From assembly GCA_036337295.1 (NCBI GenBank), contig JAYZEN010000001.1:930001-994000 (forward strand): a stretch of DNA of 64,000 bases, in the 5' to 3' direction. Positions 33,508-43,737 of this stretch are shown piece after piece. Under the pieces are notes generated by a model. The model did no database searches, was not told the DNA's origin, and saw only the letters and a list, made by a program, of their open reading frames with translations. How positions within the stretch are numbered: position 1 is the stretch's first letter; each line of letters opens with the position of its first letter. The position numbers were made by a program, and so were the translations under genes. The stretch comes from Ketobacter sp036337295 (lineage in GTDB: Bacteria > Pseudomonadota > Gammaproteobacteria > Pseudomonadales > Ketobacteraceae).

Positions 33508-33517
33508 AAGAGGTGTT

Positions 33518-33994
33518 CTACTGGGCTGCCAGCTTGGCGAAGGCATCCACCACCGCCTCGGGGGCCTGCACCAGCTCGATGAGCACCCCTTCGCCGCCAA
33601 TGGGGAATTCCTCATTGCCTTTGGGATGAAGGAAGGTGATGTCAAAACCGGCCGCGCCTTTGCGGATGCCACCGGGGGCGAAGCGTACGCCATTGGCGCT
33701 CAGCCATTCCACCGCCTTGGGCAGGTCATCAATCCACAGGCCTACGTGATTGAGGGGAGTGGCGTGTACGGCAGGCTTTTTGTCCGGGTCCACCGGTTGC
33801 ATCAGGTCCACTTCCACCTTGAACGGACCCACCCCCATGGCACAGATGTCCTCGTCCACGTTTTCCCGCTCGGATACAAAGGTCCCGGTCACTTCCAGGC
33901 CCAACATATCCACCCACAGTTTTTTCAGTTGGTCTTTGGAGGGGCCACCGATGGCGATTTGCTGGATACCCAGCACTTTAAAAGGACGTTCCAT
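33518..33994 (-). CDS. VOC-superfamily (glyoxalase-like) protein
   Basis: A 158-residue protein with two VOC beta-alpha-beta-beta-beta units: LGIQQIAIGGPSKDQLKKLW...LGLEVTG and TPLNHVGLWIDDLPKAVEWL, ending GEGVLIELVQAP. Candidate metal ligands are His in LNHVGLW and Glu in LIELVQ; the first position is Gln rather than His. The layout is close to methylmalonyl-CoA epimerase and lactoylglutathione lyase-type enzymes. A carboxylase gene lies about 1.6 kb away, but I cannot tie the two together. Confidence 0.82.
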   Translation of the reverse strand: MERPFKVLGIQQIAIGGPSKDQLKKLWVDMLGLEVTGTFVSERENVDEDICAMGVGPFKVEVDLMQPVDPDKKPAVHATPLNHVGLWIDDLPKAVEWLSANGVRFAPGGIRKGAAGFDITFLHPKGNEEFPIGGEGVLIELVQAPEAVVDAFAKLAAQ

Positions 33995-34082
33995 AATTCA
34001 TTCCTGCTGATTCTGAGACTTTAAGAAAGGGGCCATTATACGGGGCGGCGCCACACATGGAAATGACCGGTCGGACACGGGC

Positions 34083-34556
34083 TCAGTATCCCAGGCGGCC
34101 AACTGCAATACGATAGGTGGTGAAGTCCCGGCCCAGGAGCCGGGTGCGACCGGTGTGGGTGGCAAGCCGGGTCAGAAAACGGTATTCCCGACGGCTGTCC
34201 AGCAGATGCAGCACCACCTCCTGGTGCCCGAACTCCCGCGCCCAGGCGATCAATTGCCGGAACACGGCAGGGCCACAGCCCCAACTCGCCTGCGCCAATA
34301 CAATCGCCAGCTCATGATCCTTTCCCTCCCGCTGAATACCGCACCAGCCCACCACGTGGCCCGCTTGCAATATGACCCGGGTGCGACACCCCGGTTGCTG
34401 GTCGGCCTGGGCCTTGCCTGCCGCCCACCCACGCACACTGTCCGCATCAAACAGCGCATGCTGCACCAGGTGTTCCCGAATGGGCGATTCGTTCAACACC
34501 GGAAGCAGCGTCAAGGGGTCCACTTGAGCAAAAGGAATATAGTGAAGGTCAGTCAT
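34083..34556 (-). CDS. GNAT-family N-acetyltransferase-like protein
   Basis: A 157-residue protein with the GNAT layout: GHVVGWCGIQREG (strand beta-4), ELAIVLAQASWGCGPAVFRQLIAWAREFG (acetyl-CoA loop and helix, with GCGPA in place of the usual Q/RxxGxG/A), and EVVLHLLDSRREYRFLTRLA. The substrate is unknown. It precedes nothing on its strand and follows the yhhQ gene by 49 bp. Confidence 0.75.
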   Translation of the reverse strand: MTDLHYIPFAQVDPLTLLPVLNESPIREHLVQHALFDADSVRGWAAGKAQADQQPGCRTRVILQAGHVVGWCGIQREGKDHELAIVLAQASWGCGPAVFRQLIAWAREFGHQEVVLHLLDSRREYRFLTRLATHTGRTRLLGRDFTTYRIAVGRLGY

Positions 34557-34605
34557 GGCAATGTAGACGTGGAGGAGACGGGTTTGTTACAGCGGCACCG
34601 GCATC

Positions 34606-35388
34606 TCAATCGCTCACCGAGAACGGGGTAAAGTTGGTGTCAGTGTCGTAGAAATCCTCTCCCTCGCGCTTTTTCAACCACCCCACCACCGCGTAGGTCA
34701 CCGGTGTCATGATCACTTCGATGGTGATCTTGAACAGGCCGTTGAACAGAATCACATAACCGAGAGTGCTGTTTTCCCAGATGCCGTAAAACGCAATGGG
34801 ATAGAAAATGATGCTGTCCACGAACTGGCCGCACAGGGTAGAGCCGATGGTGCGGCTCCACAGATGTTTCCCCTGGGTCAGCAGTTTCATCCTGGCCATC
34901 ACATAGGCATTCACGAAATCCCCCACCCAGAACGCCAGAATGGACGCCACCACAATGCGCCAGGTATTACCAAAAACGGTTTCCAGGGAGGACTGCAGTG
35001 CCACGTTGAAGGGCTCAGCGCCGGACATGGGCAAATGAATAATGATGGTACTCATGATGGAGGCAAAAATGATGGCAAAGAATCCCGCCCAGATCACCTT
35101 ACGGGCGCGGGCGTAGCCATACACCTCCGTCAACACGTCACCGAAAATATAACTGATGGGGAAGAAAATATTGCCGGCACCGAACACCAGCACACCGCCG
35201 ATCAACGGCAACCAACTGAAATCCACTTCGCTGACTTTGGCCGGGCCAATCAGGTTGGAGCACAACAACACCGTGACAAATCCGGCCATCAGATAATCGT
35301 AGTAACGGTAATGGCGATGCCGGTTGTGCTGAGCGCCGCGATCAATGTCGTGCTGAGCACGAACCGGGGGTGTACCGCTGGATTCCAC
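34606..35388 (-). CDS. yhhQ: queuosine precursor transporter YhhQ
   Basis: A 260-residue inner-membrane protein with about six transmembrane segments matching the VUT/YhhQ family: AGFVTVLLCSNLIGPAK, ISYIFGDVLTEVYGYARARK and GQFVDSIIFYPIAF. It imports queuosine precursors (preQ0/preQ1) for tRNA modification. The frame is open 49 codons further upstream, but GTG 35388 has AGGAG five bases before it and gives a normal family length, so I use it. It is divergent from the carboxylase gene. Confidence 0.9.
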   Translation of the reverse strand: MESSGTPPVRAQHDIDRGAQHNRHRHYRYYDYLMAGFVTVLLCSNLIGPAKVSEVDFSWLPLIGGVLVFGAGNIFFPISYIFGDVLTEVYGYARARKVIWAGFFAIIFASIMSTIIIHLPMSGAEPFNVALQSSLETVFGNTWRIVVASILAFWVGDFVNAYVMARMKLLTQGKHLWSRTIGSTLCGQFVDSIIFYPIAFYGIWENSTLGYVILFNGLFKITIEVIMTPVTYAVVGWLKKREGEDFYDTDTNFTPFSVSD

Positions 35389-35556
35389 TGCAACTCCTGA
35401 ACCTGGGTGAACGCGGGTGAGAGGGACGCTTCCTGAAACCCAGAGCATACGGAAAATAGCGCCGGAAAACACCCCAATTCTGCCCCGGGATTTTTTGCTC
35501 CCACGCCAATTCGTGGTACAACCAATGGCCAGCATCTCTCTTCAGGCACAGCCAAC

Positions 35557-38500
35557 ATGAACGTTCAACCCATTGAAAAACCGCATGATTCTGCAACACC
35601 GCCGTTTACCCGCTTACTCATCGCCAATCGCGGGGAAATTGCGGTGCGCATCGCCCGCAGTGCCGCCGACCTGGGCCTGGAAACCGTGGCGGTGTTCAGC
35701 GAAGACGATCGTCACAGCGGCCACCTGCGGGCCGCCGACCGGGCCTGCCCGTTACAAGGTCAGGGCGTCGCGGCCTATCTGGATGGACAGCAGATCCTGG
35801 CCATCGCGCAGCAACAGGGCTGTGACGCCATCCATCCGGGCTACGGATTTTTGAGCGAGAACAGCGCCTTTGCCGCCCAGTGTGCTGCATCCGGTGTGGT
35901 GTTCGTGGGCCCCAGCGCGGAACACCTGGCGCTGTTCGGCGACAAACTGCAGGCCAGGGCCCTGGCGCAGCAATGCGGCATTGCGGTGAACGCCGGCACC
36001 GACGGTGTCACCTCGCTGCAACAGGCGCAGGCGTTCTTTGCCCACCTGCCGCCGGGGGCCGCCATGATGATCAAGGCTGTGGCCGGTGGCGGTGGCAAGG
36101 GCATGCGCATTGTGCGCCACGCCCATGAACTGGAGGCGGCGTTTGCGCGCTGCACGGCGGAAGCCCTGCGGGCGTTCGGCAACGGCGATCTGTATGTGGA
36201 ACGCTTGATCCAGCGGGCACGTCACATCGAAGTGCAGATCATCGCCGACGGTGAGGAGGTGAGCCATCTGTGGGAGCGGGAGTGCACCCTGCAACGCCAA
36301 CAGCAGAAGCTGGTGGAATACGCCCCCAGCATCAGCCTGACACCGCAACAGCGGCACTGGGTGTTGGATGCCGCCAGCCGGATGGCCCGGGCCAGCGGTT
36401 ATCGCAACCTGGGCACCTTTGAGTTTTTGCTGGACCTGGAGCGCCCGCCGACAGAGGACGCCATCCTGTTTCTGGAGGCCAACCCGCGCCTGCAGGTGGA
36501 ACACACGGTGACGGAAGCGGTACTGGGACTGGACCTGGTGCAGATCCAGCTGGAACTGGCGGCCGGTCGACGGCTGGCGGAGTTGTCCCTGAGCCAATCC
36601 CGGATTCCCCTGCCCCGCGGTTATGCAGCCCAGTTGCGCATTAACCTGGAAACCCTGGACCCACAGGGCCGGCCCCTGCCCACCGCCGGCACCATCCAGG
36701 CCTTTTCTGCGCCCCTGGGCCCGGGCGTGCGGGTGGACAGCTTCGCCACCCCCGGTTACGACACCGTGCCGGGTTACGATTCCCTGCTGGCCAAACTGAT
36801 CGTGCATTCCCCGCGCCCGGAATTTGCAACCCTGCTCCACAAGCTGGCCCGGGCCGCGGCTGAATTCCGCATCGACGGCGTCACCACCAACCTGCCATTC
36901 CTGCAACGACTGTTGGCTCACCCGGCGGTCATCAGCAACCAGATTCATACCCGCTTTATCGAAGATCACCTGCACGAGTTACAGCCAGAGGTTGCAGACA
37001 CCAACAGTGCCCGCGGCCGTGACGGAGCAGGCGCCGTGATCCAGGCGCCCCTGCAGGGGGTCGTGGTGGAACTGGCGGTGGCGGTGGGAGACCGGGTCCA
37101 GGCGGACACCGAGCTGCTATTGATCGAGGCCATGAAACTGCAGCATGAACTGCGTGCCGGTGACAGCGGCGTGGTGGAATCCATTTTGGTCAAACCCGGC
37201 GCCAGCGTGAACCCGGGGGATGCCCTGCTGATCCTCAGCCCCTGTGATGTGGAGGACGCGATAGAGGGAGCAAAACCAGGCCACACCGGCACCAACCCTG
37301 CGCAGCAGATTCGTAACGACCTGCAGCAAGTGCGCGACCGGGTGCAGGCCACCCTGGACCCGGCCCGCCCGCAGGCAGTGGCGCGCCGCCATCAACGCGG
37401 CCAACGCAGCGCCCGGGAAAACCTAGACCACCTGTGTGATGCCAACAGCTTTATCGAGTACGGCCAGCTGGCGGTGGCCTACCTGCACGCCCGCCACAGT
37501 GATGCAGAGCTGCGGGACAAAACTCCGGCGGACGGCTTTGTGATGGGCCTTGCCACCGTCAACGCGGCCCTGTTCGGCGAGACTCCGGCCCAGGTGGCCG
37601 TGGGCAGCTACGACGCCACGGTGATGGCCGGCACCCAGGGTCACAAGAATCACCAGAAAACCGATCGCCTGTTCGACCTGGCGCGGGAGCATCGCATTCC
37701 CCTGATCCTGTTTGCCGAAGGCGGCGGTGGCCGGCCACGGGAAGACCCGGTCACCATCGCCGCACTGGAGAACCAGAACTTTTACAAACTGGCCGAACTG
37801 AGCGGCACCGTGCCCGTCATCGGTATTGTGTCCGGTCGCTGCTTTGCCGGGAACGCGGTGTTGCTGGGCATGGCGGATGTGATCATCGCCACGGACAACA
37901 GCAACATCGGCATGGCAGGCCCGGCATTGATCGAAGCCGGTGGCCTGGGTACTTTCACACCGGAACAGGTAGGCCCGATCCAGGTCCAGCACCGCAACGG
38001 TGTGGTGGACATCCGGGTGCGGGACGAAGCCGAAGCGGTGGCCGTGGCAAAACAGTATCTCAGTTATTTTCAGGGGCCATTAGCCACCTGGCAGGCCCAC
38101 GATCCGCAGCAGTTGCGTCACCTGATTCCGGAAAACCGGGTGCGGGCCTATGACGTGCGCCGGATCATCCATGCCCTGGCGGATCAGGATTCCGTATTGG
38201 AATTGCGCGCGGCCTTTGGACCCGCCTATGTCACCGCATTGATGCGCGTGGAAGGCCGCCCCATGGGGGTCATTGCCAACAATCCCAAGTTCAATGCCGG
38301 TGCCATCGATGCCGAGGGTGCCGACAAGGCCGCCCGTTTTATGCGACTGTGTGATGCCCACGGTTTGCCCATTCTCACCCTCATCGACACGCCTGGCATC
38401 ATGGTGGGACCGGAGGCGGAACACACCGCGCTGGTGCGCCATTCCTCCCGCCTGTTCCTGACCGCAGCGTCTGTGCAGGTCCCCCTGTTCGCCATCGTCT

Positions 38501-38853
38501 TGCGCAAGGCCTATGGCCTGGGTGCCATGGCCGCCGCCGGTGGCCATTTCAAGCGCCCGTTCTTTACCATCGCCTGGCCCAGCGGTGAGTTAGGCGGCAT
38601 GGGGCTGGAAGGTGGCGTGCGCCTGGCGTACAAAAAAGAGCTGGAGGCCATTACCGACCCGGAGGCACGGCAGGCTTTTTTTGAAGAACGGGTGGCATCC
38701 CGTTATCGCAAGGGCAAAGCCAGTTATCTGGCCAGTTACTTTGAACTGGATGCGGTAATTGATCCGGCGGACTCCCGGCAATGGCTGGTGCGGGGCCTGG
38801 ATGCCACCGCCCCCTGCAGGAAAAACAGCGGTCGTTTTATTGATGCCTGGTGA
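35557..38853 (+). CDS. single-chain biotin-dependent acyl-CoA carboxylase
   Basis: A 1098-residue fusion holding all three carboxylase activities. A biotin carboxylase domain occupies about 15-480 (IANRGEIAVRIARS; ATP-grasp glycine loop GGGGKGMRIV near 180; ERLIQRARHIEVQI). A biotin carrier domain is at about 487-565, with biotinyl Lys 527 in EAMKLQHE (Leu where Met is usual). A crotonase-fold carboxyltransferase fills the rest (DTPGIMVGPEAEHTALVRHS and KAYGLGAMAAAGG). The order fits the long-chain or broad-specificity single-chain carboxylases of bacteria; acetyl-, propionyl- and longer acyl-CoA are all possible substrates. It is monocistronic, divergent from yhhQ. Confidence 0.92.
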   Translation: MNVQPIEKPHDSATPPFTRLLIANRGEIAVRIARSAADLGLETVAVFSEDDRHSGHLRAADRACPLQGQGVAAYLDGQQILAIAQQQGCDAIHPGYGFLSENSAFAAQCAASGVVFVGPSAEHLALFGDKLQARALAQQCGIAVNAGTDGVTSLQQAQAFFAHLPPGAAMMIKAVAGGGGKGMRIVRHAHELEAAFARCTAEALRAFGNGDLYVERLIQRARHIEVQIIADGEEVSHLWERECTLQRQQQKLVEYAPSISLTPQQRHWVLDAASRMARASGYRNLGTFEFLLDLERPPTEDAILFLEANPRLQVEHTVTEAVLGLDLVQIQLELAAGRRLAELSLSQSRIPLPRGYAAQLRINLETLDPQGRPLPTAGTIQAFSAPLGPGVRVDSFATPGYDTVPGYDSLLAKLIVHSPRPEFATLLHKLARAAAEFRIDGVTTNLPFLQRLLAHPAVISNQIHTRFIEDHLHELQPEVADTNSARGRDGAGAVIQAPLQGVVVELAVAVGDRVQADTELLLIEAMKLQHELRAGDSGVVESILVKPGASVNPGDALLILSPCDVEDAIEGAKPGHTGTNPAQQIRNDLQQVRDRVQATLDPARPQAVARRHQRGQRSARENLDHLCDANSFIEYGQLAVAYLHARHSDAELRDKTPADGFVMGLATVNAALFGETPAQVAVGSYDATVMAGTQGHKNHQKTDRLFDLAREHRIPLILFAEGGGGRPREDPVTIAALENQNFYKLAELSGTVPVIGIVSGRCFAGNAVLLGMADVIIATDNSNIGMAGPALIEAGGLGTFTPEQVGPIQVQHRNGVVDIRVRDEAEAVAVAKQYLSYFQGPLATWQAHDPQQLRHLIPENRVRAYDVRRIIHALADQDSVLELRAAFGPAYVTALMRVEGRPMGVIANNPKFNAGAIDAEGADKAARFMRLCDAHGLPILTLIDTPGIMVGPEAEHTALVRHSSRLFLTAASVQVPLFAIVLRKAYGLGAMAAAGGHFKRPFFTIAWPSGELGGMGLEGGVRLAYKKELEAITDPEARQAFFEERVASRYRKGKASYLASYFELDAVIDPADSRQWLVRGLDATAPCRKNSGRFIDAW

Positions 38854-38881
38854 CGAAGGCGGGCTGAACGTTGTGAACCGA

Positions 38882-41800
38882 TCAGGTCAGTTCAAGCTCC
38901 GTTGAGAACACCATCCGCTCCTCCACCACACGGCGCTGGACTGTGCCATCCGGTACCGTGTGATCGCTATAGAAGCGCTCAAACTCCCTGAGCTGCAAGC
39001 GACTTGGTCTTGTTCGCTGTGGAATGTCCACCGCAGCCTGCCAGATCAGCGGATCGAGTAAGGCAAGGGTTTCCGCCAGCCCCTGGCTGATGGTGATGTC
39101 CGCGTCCACTTTGGCACGCACCGTACGCCCGGCAACCGAGGCAAGCTCCCCATCAAGCACTTTTACCAAGCGCTCGACGTCGCCACGCCCTGCGGCCTGC
39201 GCTATCCCCTGTCCGGATTGCGCTACAGCGGTGCCTGATGCTCGCGCGCCCGGCAAGTTCTGCGCCACGGAATCTGAATACAAAACAGCGTCATCTTCCC
39301 AGGCCATATCGCTGTTGAGAGCGGGGTCCCGGGTCTGCAGCACCAGCTCAAACCGGTTCCTGCCGTACTCCTGATTGGTACCCACCGGCGATTCGCCGAG
39401 AAACGCATTGTCCACCGAATACTTCATCGGTCCGGCGCTGGCGACTGCACCCCGAACCTGGATCGCCAGTTGATTCGCTTCCCGTGTAACGTTGACACGA
39501 CGGTTGGGTAACAACTGAATAAATTCCGTCAACACCACTTTCGAAATTTTGGCACTGGGCCACGGCCGGGAACTCCCTGCCACGTTCAACGCTGTTAGGG
39601 CTTCTTTTAGCTTGCCTGCCCTCAGCTCACTGCTCACCTCTCTGTTCAACTCGCTGTTCACCGGTGACAGCCCAGAGCCGGCAACAACAGGGGCCGGAAT
39701 AATGAGTTTGCTGCCGATCGCGTTGGGCTGATAACGCACCAGTGCCAGCCGGGCAAACGGCATATAGCTGTTGTTGCCGGGTCGGATCTGGATATCACAA
39801 TACCACTGTTTGCGTTGCGCATCCCAATACACCCGGTGGCCCACCACATGCACCGACGCTTGCGGGAACTCCTGCAATGGGACTGGCTCCGAACTCACCG
39901 CCAGAGGGAAATCTGTGGTTTTGGTAATGTTCTTCGGCGTGGCTGTCGCCCAGATCGGATCAGATCCCCACATGCTCACGTAGTGCAGCATGGCCGCCGG
40001 CACCGCATCCAGAGCCCCTTCGTTTGCGGCAATGACCACCCCCAACAGCTCACCGTCTCCCGAGCTGAACCAGGGCCGCTCCAACCACACACGGATACCG
40101 CCGCCCGTGCGGGAGATCGTTTCTGCGCCGTCACCGGCCTGTTTGCTCCAGGCCACAGCCGGTACGGTATACAGCACTCGAGGATCGGCCGGAGGCGCGG
40201 TCGCCAACAACATCGAGTGCTGATTCGCACCTTGGCTATCCCGTAACACCGGTGCACCGGGATCGTCTTCAGCCCCCAGCGACATACCGGGCCCTAACGC
40301 CACTGGTCCGGTGCGGGTGACCTGCGCTTTGTCGTCGAATAGCACCGGTGGGAAGTACTCACGAAAACGGCTGCTGGCACACAGGCGATACTGCACCAGG
40401 CGGAACCGGGTGTCCCCCAATTGGTGGCGATCCTGGCGCACTCTGGGGCGGGTGCTGTCATATACCTGCGCCTGCATCGCAGTGTCCAGCGAGAATTCAT
40501 TCACATGATTCTCCGTCAGGTTGATTTCCCCCAACGCGCCGGTAAACGTGCGCCGCTCAGGGCCGTCGGAATTGACGTCGTCGACCCATTCCTGCCATTG
40601 CGCTTCGATTTCAAATTTACCGGTGCTGGGCCCGTGCAGATGAATATGCTTACTGATCAGATCGGCGTGGGTATCCCCCAAGGTACGGGACACGGTGAGG
40701 GCATTGAGCTGCGGTACACACACGGGCTGCTGAGTTGCATGCACCAACGTAAGCTTGCGGGGCGGTGCCAGCATCCAATGACGGCCCACCGTCGCCCATT
40801 GATAGAGGTGATCCTTTTCAAAATCAGACTCTGCCCAGTGCATCAAACCGAATTCTCGGACGCGCTGACTGTCCACCACGCTGGCGTATCCAAAGCGGAA
40901 TATTTCACCTTTACGGGCATACAAGGTCAGTACCCGAGTGACTTCATCCCAATGCGGCAAACCATCATCCCCATCAGTTTGGATCTCTGCACAGTTTTCA
41001 TCGAGATATTGAATATTCCGTTCCTGCAGCACAATCCGGCAGCCCTGACGATGAGGCCACTCACCGCCGTGAGTAACAATCAACACCGAATTTTCCTTGG
41101 GATCTTTCACGATGGCGCAACTGGGGCCAAGAATCGTTTCCGGGTCGCTGGTGTTAAAACCGGGCATGCGATGGGAACCCAGACTGAAAATAGCAATGCC
41201 ATCGGCCGCCGGGTCCGGCAGGTAAGGAATGGCCACCTGAGCTTCCTTGTGCAGGATGTACTGCCCTCCCACCAGACGGTCCCCCACCGGATTACTGGCA
41301 CTGGGCGCTGCCAGGGGAAGACTCAGGGAAGTCGCCGTGTCCTGGACGGATTGGGGCGTTACCAGTTCAAGGTCCGCGGTCTCAGTTTGATCAAACAAAC
41401 TACCGGATTCCCTGGCCGCAATGGCATAACCTTGCTTGATGTTGTCCCCGTTACCAAGATAGTCATCGAACAGACCGTGCTGTTCACACTGAATATGCGC
41501 AGCTTTGGGGGGTAACAGGTGCCGTTCATTGACCGCAGGATAGCGGAAATCGGCAGACTCCGGTAACGCAGTTGCCGCGCTGAATGCCGCAGTTTGCGGA
41601 TACTGATCCGCCGTCACATTGAAATTGGAACGGATCACCATGCGCTCCAGGGACTCCCCTTCACTGAGCCGGTGCCGGTGCACCACCACCGGAGGGTCAA
41701 CCGGTTCAAATCGCCAATAACCCACCGGCTCGGTGGCATGCTGAAAGGGCGTCATAAATTCCGCATCGTGCGCGATGCTGTTGCCCGCCAAATCCACCAT

Positions 41801-43696
41801 ACGGGCGCGGAAACGATATTGCTGCCCAAAACGCAGCCGTGGCAGACTGCGGGGAGGTACAGAAAAAGTAGCGGCAATGTTATTGCCCCGATCGGTTGCT
41901 TCCTCCACCCGGGTGATGATTTCATGTTGCAGGTGGCCGTCCTCCGCCTCCTCCGCTTTCAGGGTTAAGCCTGGCAGGGGCACCGACAAACTCCAACCGG
42001 TCCAACGAAACAGTGACTCATGCACATAGCGATCCGCCGGGTTGGCATTGGGTTCGGTACTGTGGGTCGTACCCGCGCCAGAGATATAGCCTTCATCCCG
42101 GCCCAAGTTCAAAACGTTCCCGGTGGAAATGACCCGATACTCGCCCTGCCGTTCACACAGGCTGTACCATTGCCCGGTACTGAGAGCGTCGTCCACCGGC
42201 ATCACATCCAGCCGATAGCCACGCATCACGTCTTCGGCGAACAAGGCCACACTGTCAGCATTCCCGGCCTGGAACGCCTGCTGCTTGAACGCTGCAGACG
42301 CCGCGTGCTGCGCCAAACGCAGCGCACGACCATGTTGGGAAATGCCGATTCCACCAGAACGCAATGCTGCCGGAGCCTGTTCATTCCCCGTCGTGTAGGT
42401 GACGCGTCCATCGGGCAGGGCCTTACTGAAACTGCGGCTCAGCAGATTTTGTGCAGTACGGGTAAAACCACTGGTTTTCAAGGCCGCACCATCCGGGTCC
42501 ACCTGATAAACATCAAACAGACGATTCAGTTTGTCGGAATTATTCCAATCGTCATCCACCTGTTCCAGATTGAGAAAACCATGATCGTGTTCGTTGGATT
42601 TGGGGCGGCACACAAAGCGCTCCCGATCAGCGAACCAGGCCACTGCAGGTGTCTGCTGTATCAGCCCCGAACTGCCAGCGCGCCCTGCCACCGTCAGGCG
42701 CATAGTCCCGTGCGCCTGGCCTCCACCGGCGGCGATCAGGGCGTCAATCTGGGCGGTGTCTTCGATATAGGCGTCCACCACCAGCCCCAAGGCCCGCAGT
42801 AAACGGGGGTACCCTGCATAGCTGGCCACAATGCGATGAAAATCAAATTCCGGAATACTCGGCGGGGCAGTGTCGTTATCGAAGCTGGGATAACGTTGGT
42901 GTGGTGGTGGCGGCGAACGCTGGTAAAAGCTGTCCGCCTGGTAAAGGCTGTATTCGCCGGCGGATTTGAACATGCCCATAACAGCCGACAGCTTTCTGCC
43001 GGGATTCGGCTCCCAATCCGGTGGCAAGGCTCGCAGCGGCACCGGCACCTTAACCGGCTGCCCCGCCTGGGAATCAATCCCCGGACTGTCGGCAAATCCG
43101 CTCACAGCTCCCTTGGATTGGAACACCCACTTGTCCAGCTGGTTGCGAACATTGTACTCGTCGCCAAACAGGCGCTCAAAGCCGGGCTCAACATAAGGTG
43201 TCGCCCCAGGTACATCCACCACCCGGGTGCCCAGGCTTTCCAACAGATTTTTCAGTCCGGTGGCGGCCTCACTCCAAGGCAGCAGTGTCGGCGCCTGATC
43301 CGGGGTTTCCGCGGCCAGGTAACGATAATGGGTGCGCAGGTTACCCAGGATATTGCGCACAGGATATGAGCGCAGATTACGCTGGCTGAAATCTTCAAAC
43401 TGAAAACCCGCAACCGGAGTTTGCCCCGAGAACAACTGGCTCCAGAGGGAGGAATCCGCCACGGGCTTCGAGGACAGGTGCAGCGTCTGGTTACCCACGT
43501 TCAACGCAAAACTCAAACCCTGCAGCGTTGTCGGCCAATCCAGAAACAGGGGAAACGCAGCCAAGGTCTGCTCATCACCGGATTGAGGCGTCAATCGGGG
43601 CGACAGGAAAATGGAAATTCGAAGCTTGCCGGAGTGTTCGCCCGCGGTTTCCCGGCCATTCGCCAACGGCGTCCAAAGTGCCAATTGCGTTGCCAT
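38882..43696 (-). CDS. giant hypothetical protein (1604 aa), last gene of Srf-Tag locus
   Basis: A very large protein without signal peptide, transmembrane segments or recognisable catalytic motifs. It reads as mostly beta-rich and soluble; one stretch (QQYRFRARMVDLAGNSIAHD) resembles fibronectin-like or carbohydrate-type beta modules. Trp/Tyr-rich strands are spread throughout, and the C-terminal ~250 residues include helical parts. GAGGGA precedes the ATG. It lies 41 bp after the 1420-residue gene on the same strand and at the end of the 25-kb gene run, so the two are probably co-expressed. It could be a secreted or surface substrate, an assembly scaffold, or a toxin-like product. I recognise no family. 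Confidence 0.8.
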   Translation of the reverse strand: MATQLALWTPLANGRETAGEHSGKLRISIFLSPRLTPQSGDEQTLAAFPLFLDWPTTLQGLSFALNVGNQTLHLSSKPVADSSLWSQLFSGQTPVAGFQFEDFSQRNLRSYPVRNILGNLRTHYRYLAAETPDQAPTLLPWSEAATGLKNLLESLGTRVVDVPGATPYVEPGFERLFGDEYNVRNQLDKWVFQSKGAVSGFADSPGIDSQAGQPVKVPVPLRALPPDWEPNPGRKLSAVMGMFKSAGEYSLYQADSFYQRSPPPPHQRYPSFDNDTAPPSIPEFDFHRIVASYAGYPRLLRALGLVVDAYIEDTAQIDALIAAGGGQAHGTMRLTVAGRAGSSGLIQQTPAVAWFADRERFVCRPKSNEHDHGFLNLEQVDDDWNNSDKLNRLFDVYQVDPDGAALKTSGFTRTAQNLLSRSFSKALPDGRVTYTTGNEQAPAALRSGGIGISQHGRALRLAQHAASAAFKQQAFQAGNADSVALFAEDVMRGYRLDVMPVDDALSTGQWYSLCERQGEYRVISTGNVLNLGRDEGYISGAGTTHSTEPNANPADRYVHESLFRWTGWSLSVPLPGLTLKAEEAEDGHLQHEIITRVEEATDRGNNIAATFSVPPRSLPRLRFGQQYRFRARMVDLAGNSIAHDAEFMTPFQHATEPVGYWRFEPVDPPVVVHRHRLSEGESLERMVIRSNFNVTADQYPQTAAFSAATALPESADFRYPAVNERHLLPPKAAHIQCEQHGLFDDYLGNGDNIKQGYAIAARESGSLFDQTETADLELVTPQSVQDTATSLSLPLAAPSASNPVGDRLVGGQYILHKEAQVAIPYLPDPAADGIAIFSLGSHRMPGFNTSDPETILGPSCAIVKDPKENSVLIVTHGGEWPHRQGCRIVLQERNIQYLDENCAEIQTDGDDGLPHWDEVTRVLTLYARKGEIFRFGYASVVDSQRVREFGLMHWAESDFEKDHLYQWATVGRHWMLAPPRKLTLVHATQQPVCVPQLNALTVSRTLGDTHADLISKHIHLHGPSTGKFEIEAQWQEWVDDVNSDGPERRTFTGALGEINLTENHVNEFSLDTAMQAQVYDSTRPRVRQDRHQLGDTRFRLVQYRLCASSRFREYFPPVLFDDKAQVTRTGPVALGPGMSLGAEDDPGAPVLRDSQGANQHSMLLATAPPADPRVLYTVPAVAWSKQAGDGAETISRTGGGIRVWLERPWFSSGDGELLGVVIAANEGALDAVPAAMLHYVSMWGSDPIWATATPKNITKTTDFPLAVSSEPVPLQEFPQASVHVVGHRVYWDAQRKQWYCDIQIRPGNNSYMPFARLALVRYQPNAIGSKLIIPAPVVAGSGLSPVNSELNREVSSELRAGKLKEALTALNVAGSSRPWPSAKISKVVLTEFIQLLPNRRVNVTREANQLAIQVRGAVASAGPMKYSVDNAFLGESPVGTNQEYGRNRFELVLQTRDPALNSDMAWEDDAVLYSDSVAQNLPGARASGTAVAQSGQGIAQAAGRGDVERLVKVLDGELASVAGRTVRAKVDADITISQGLAETLALLDPLIWQAAVDIPQRTRPSRLQLREFERFYSDHTVPDGTVQRRVVEERMVFSTELELT

Positions 43697-43737
43697 AGTT
43701 CCCTCTTTGTGCGTAATGCCGAAAAGTGAGTCGCCGC

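Noticed and set aside
35389..35535. 49-codon N-terminal extension of YhhQ
   Set aside because: GTG 35388 has AGGAG at ideal spacing and gives a normal YhhQ length. The extension is not hydrophobic and has no family match in memory.
40421..41515. 364-codon plus-strand frame inside the 1604-residue gene
   Set aside because: I considered whether the giant gene itself could be the shadow. The minus-strand frame is uninterrupted for 4.8 kb with a good ribosome site, so the plus frame is the shadow.
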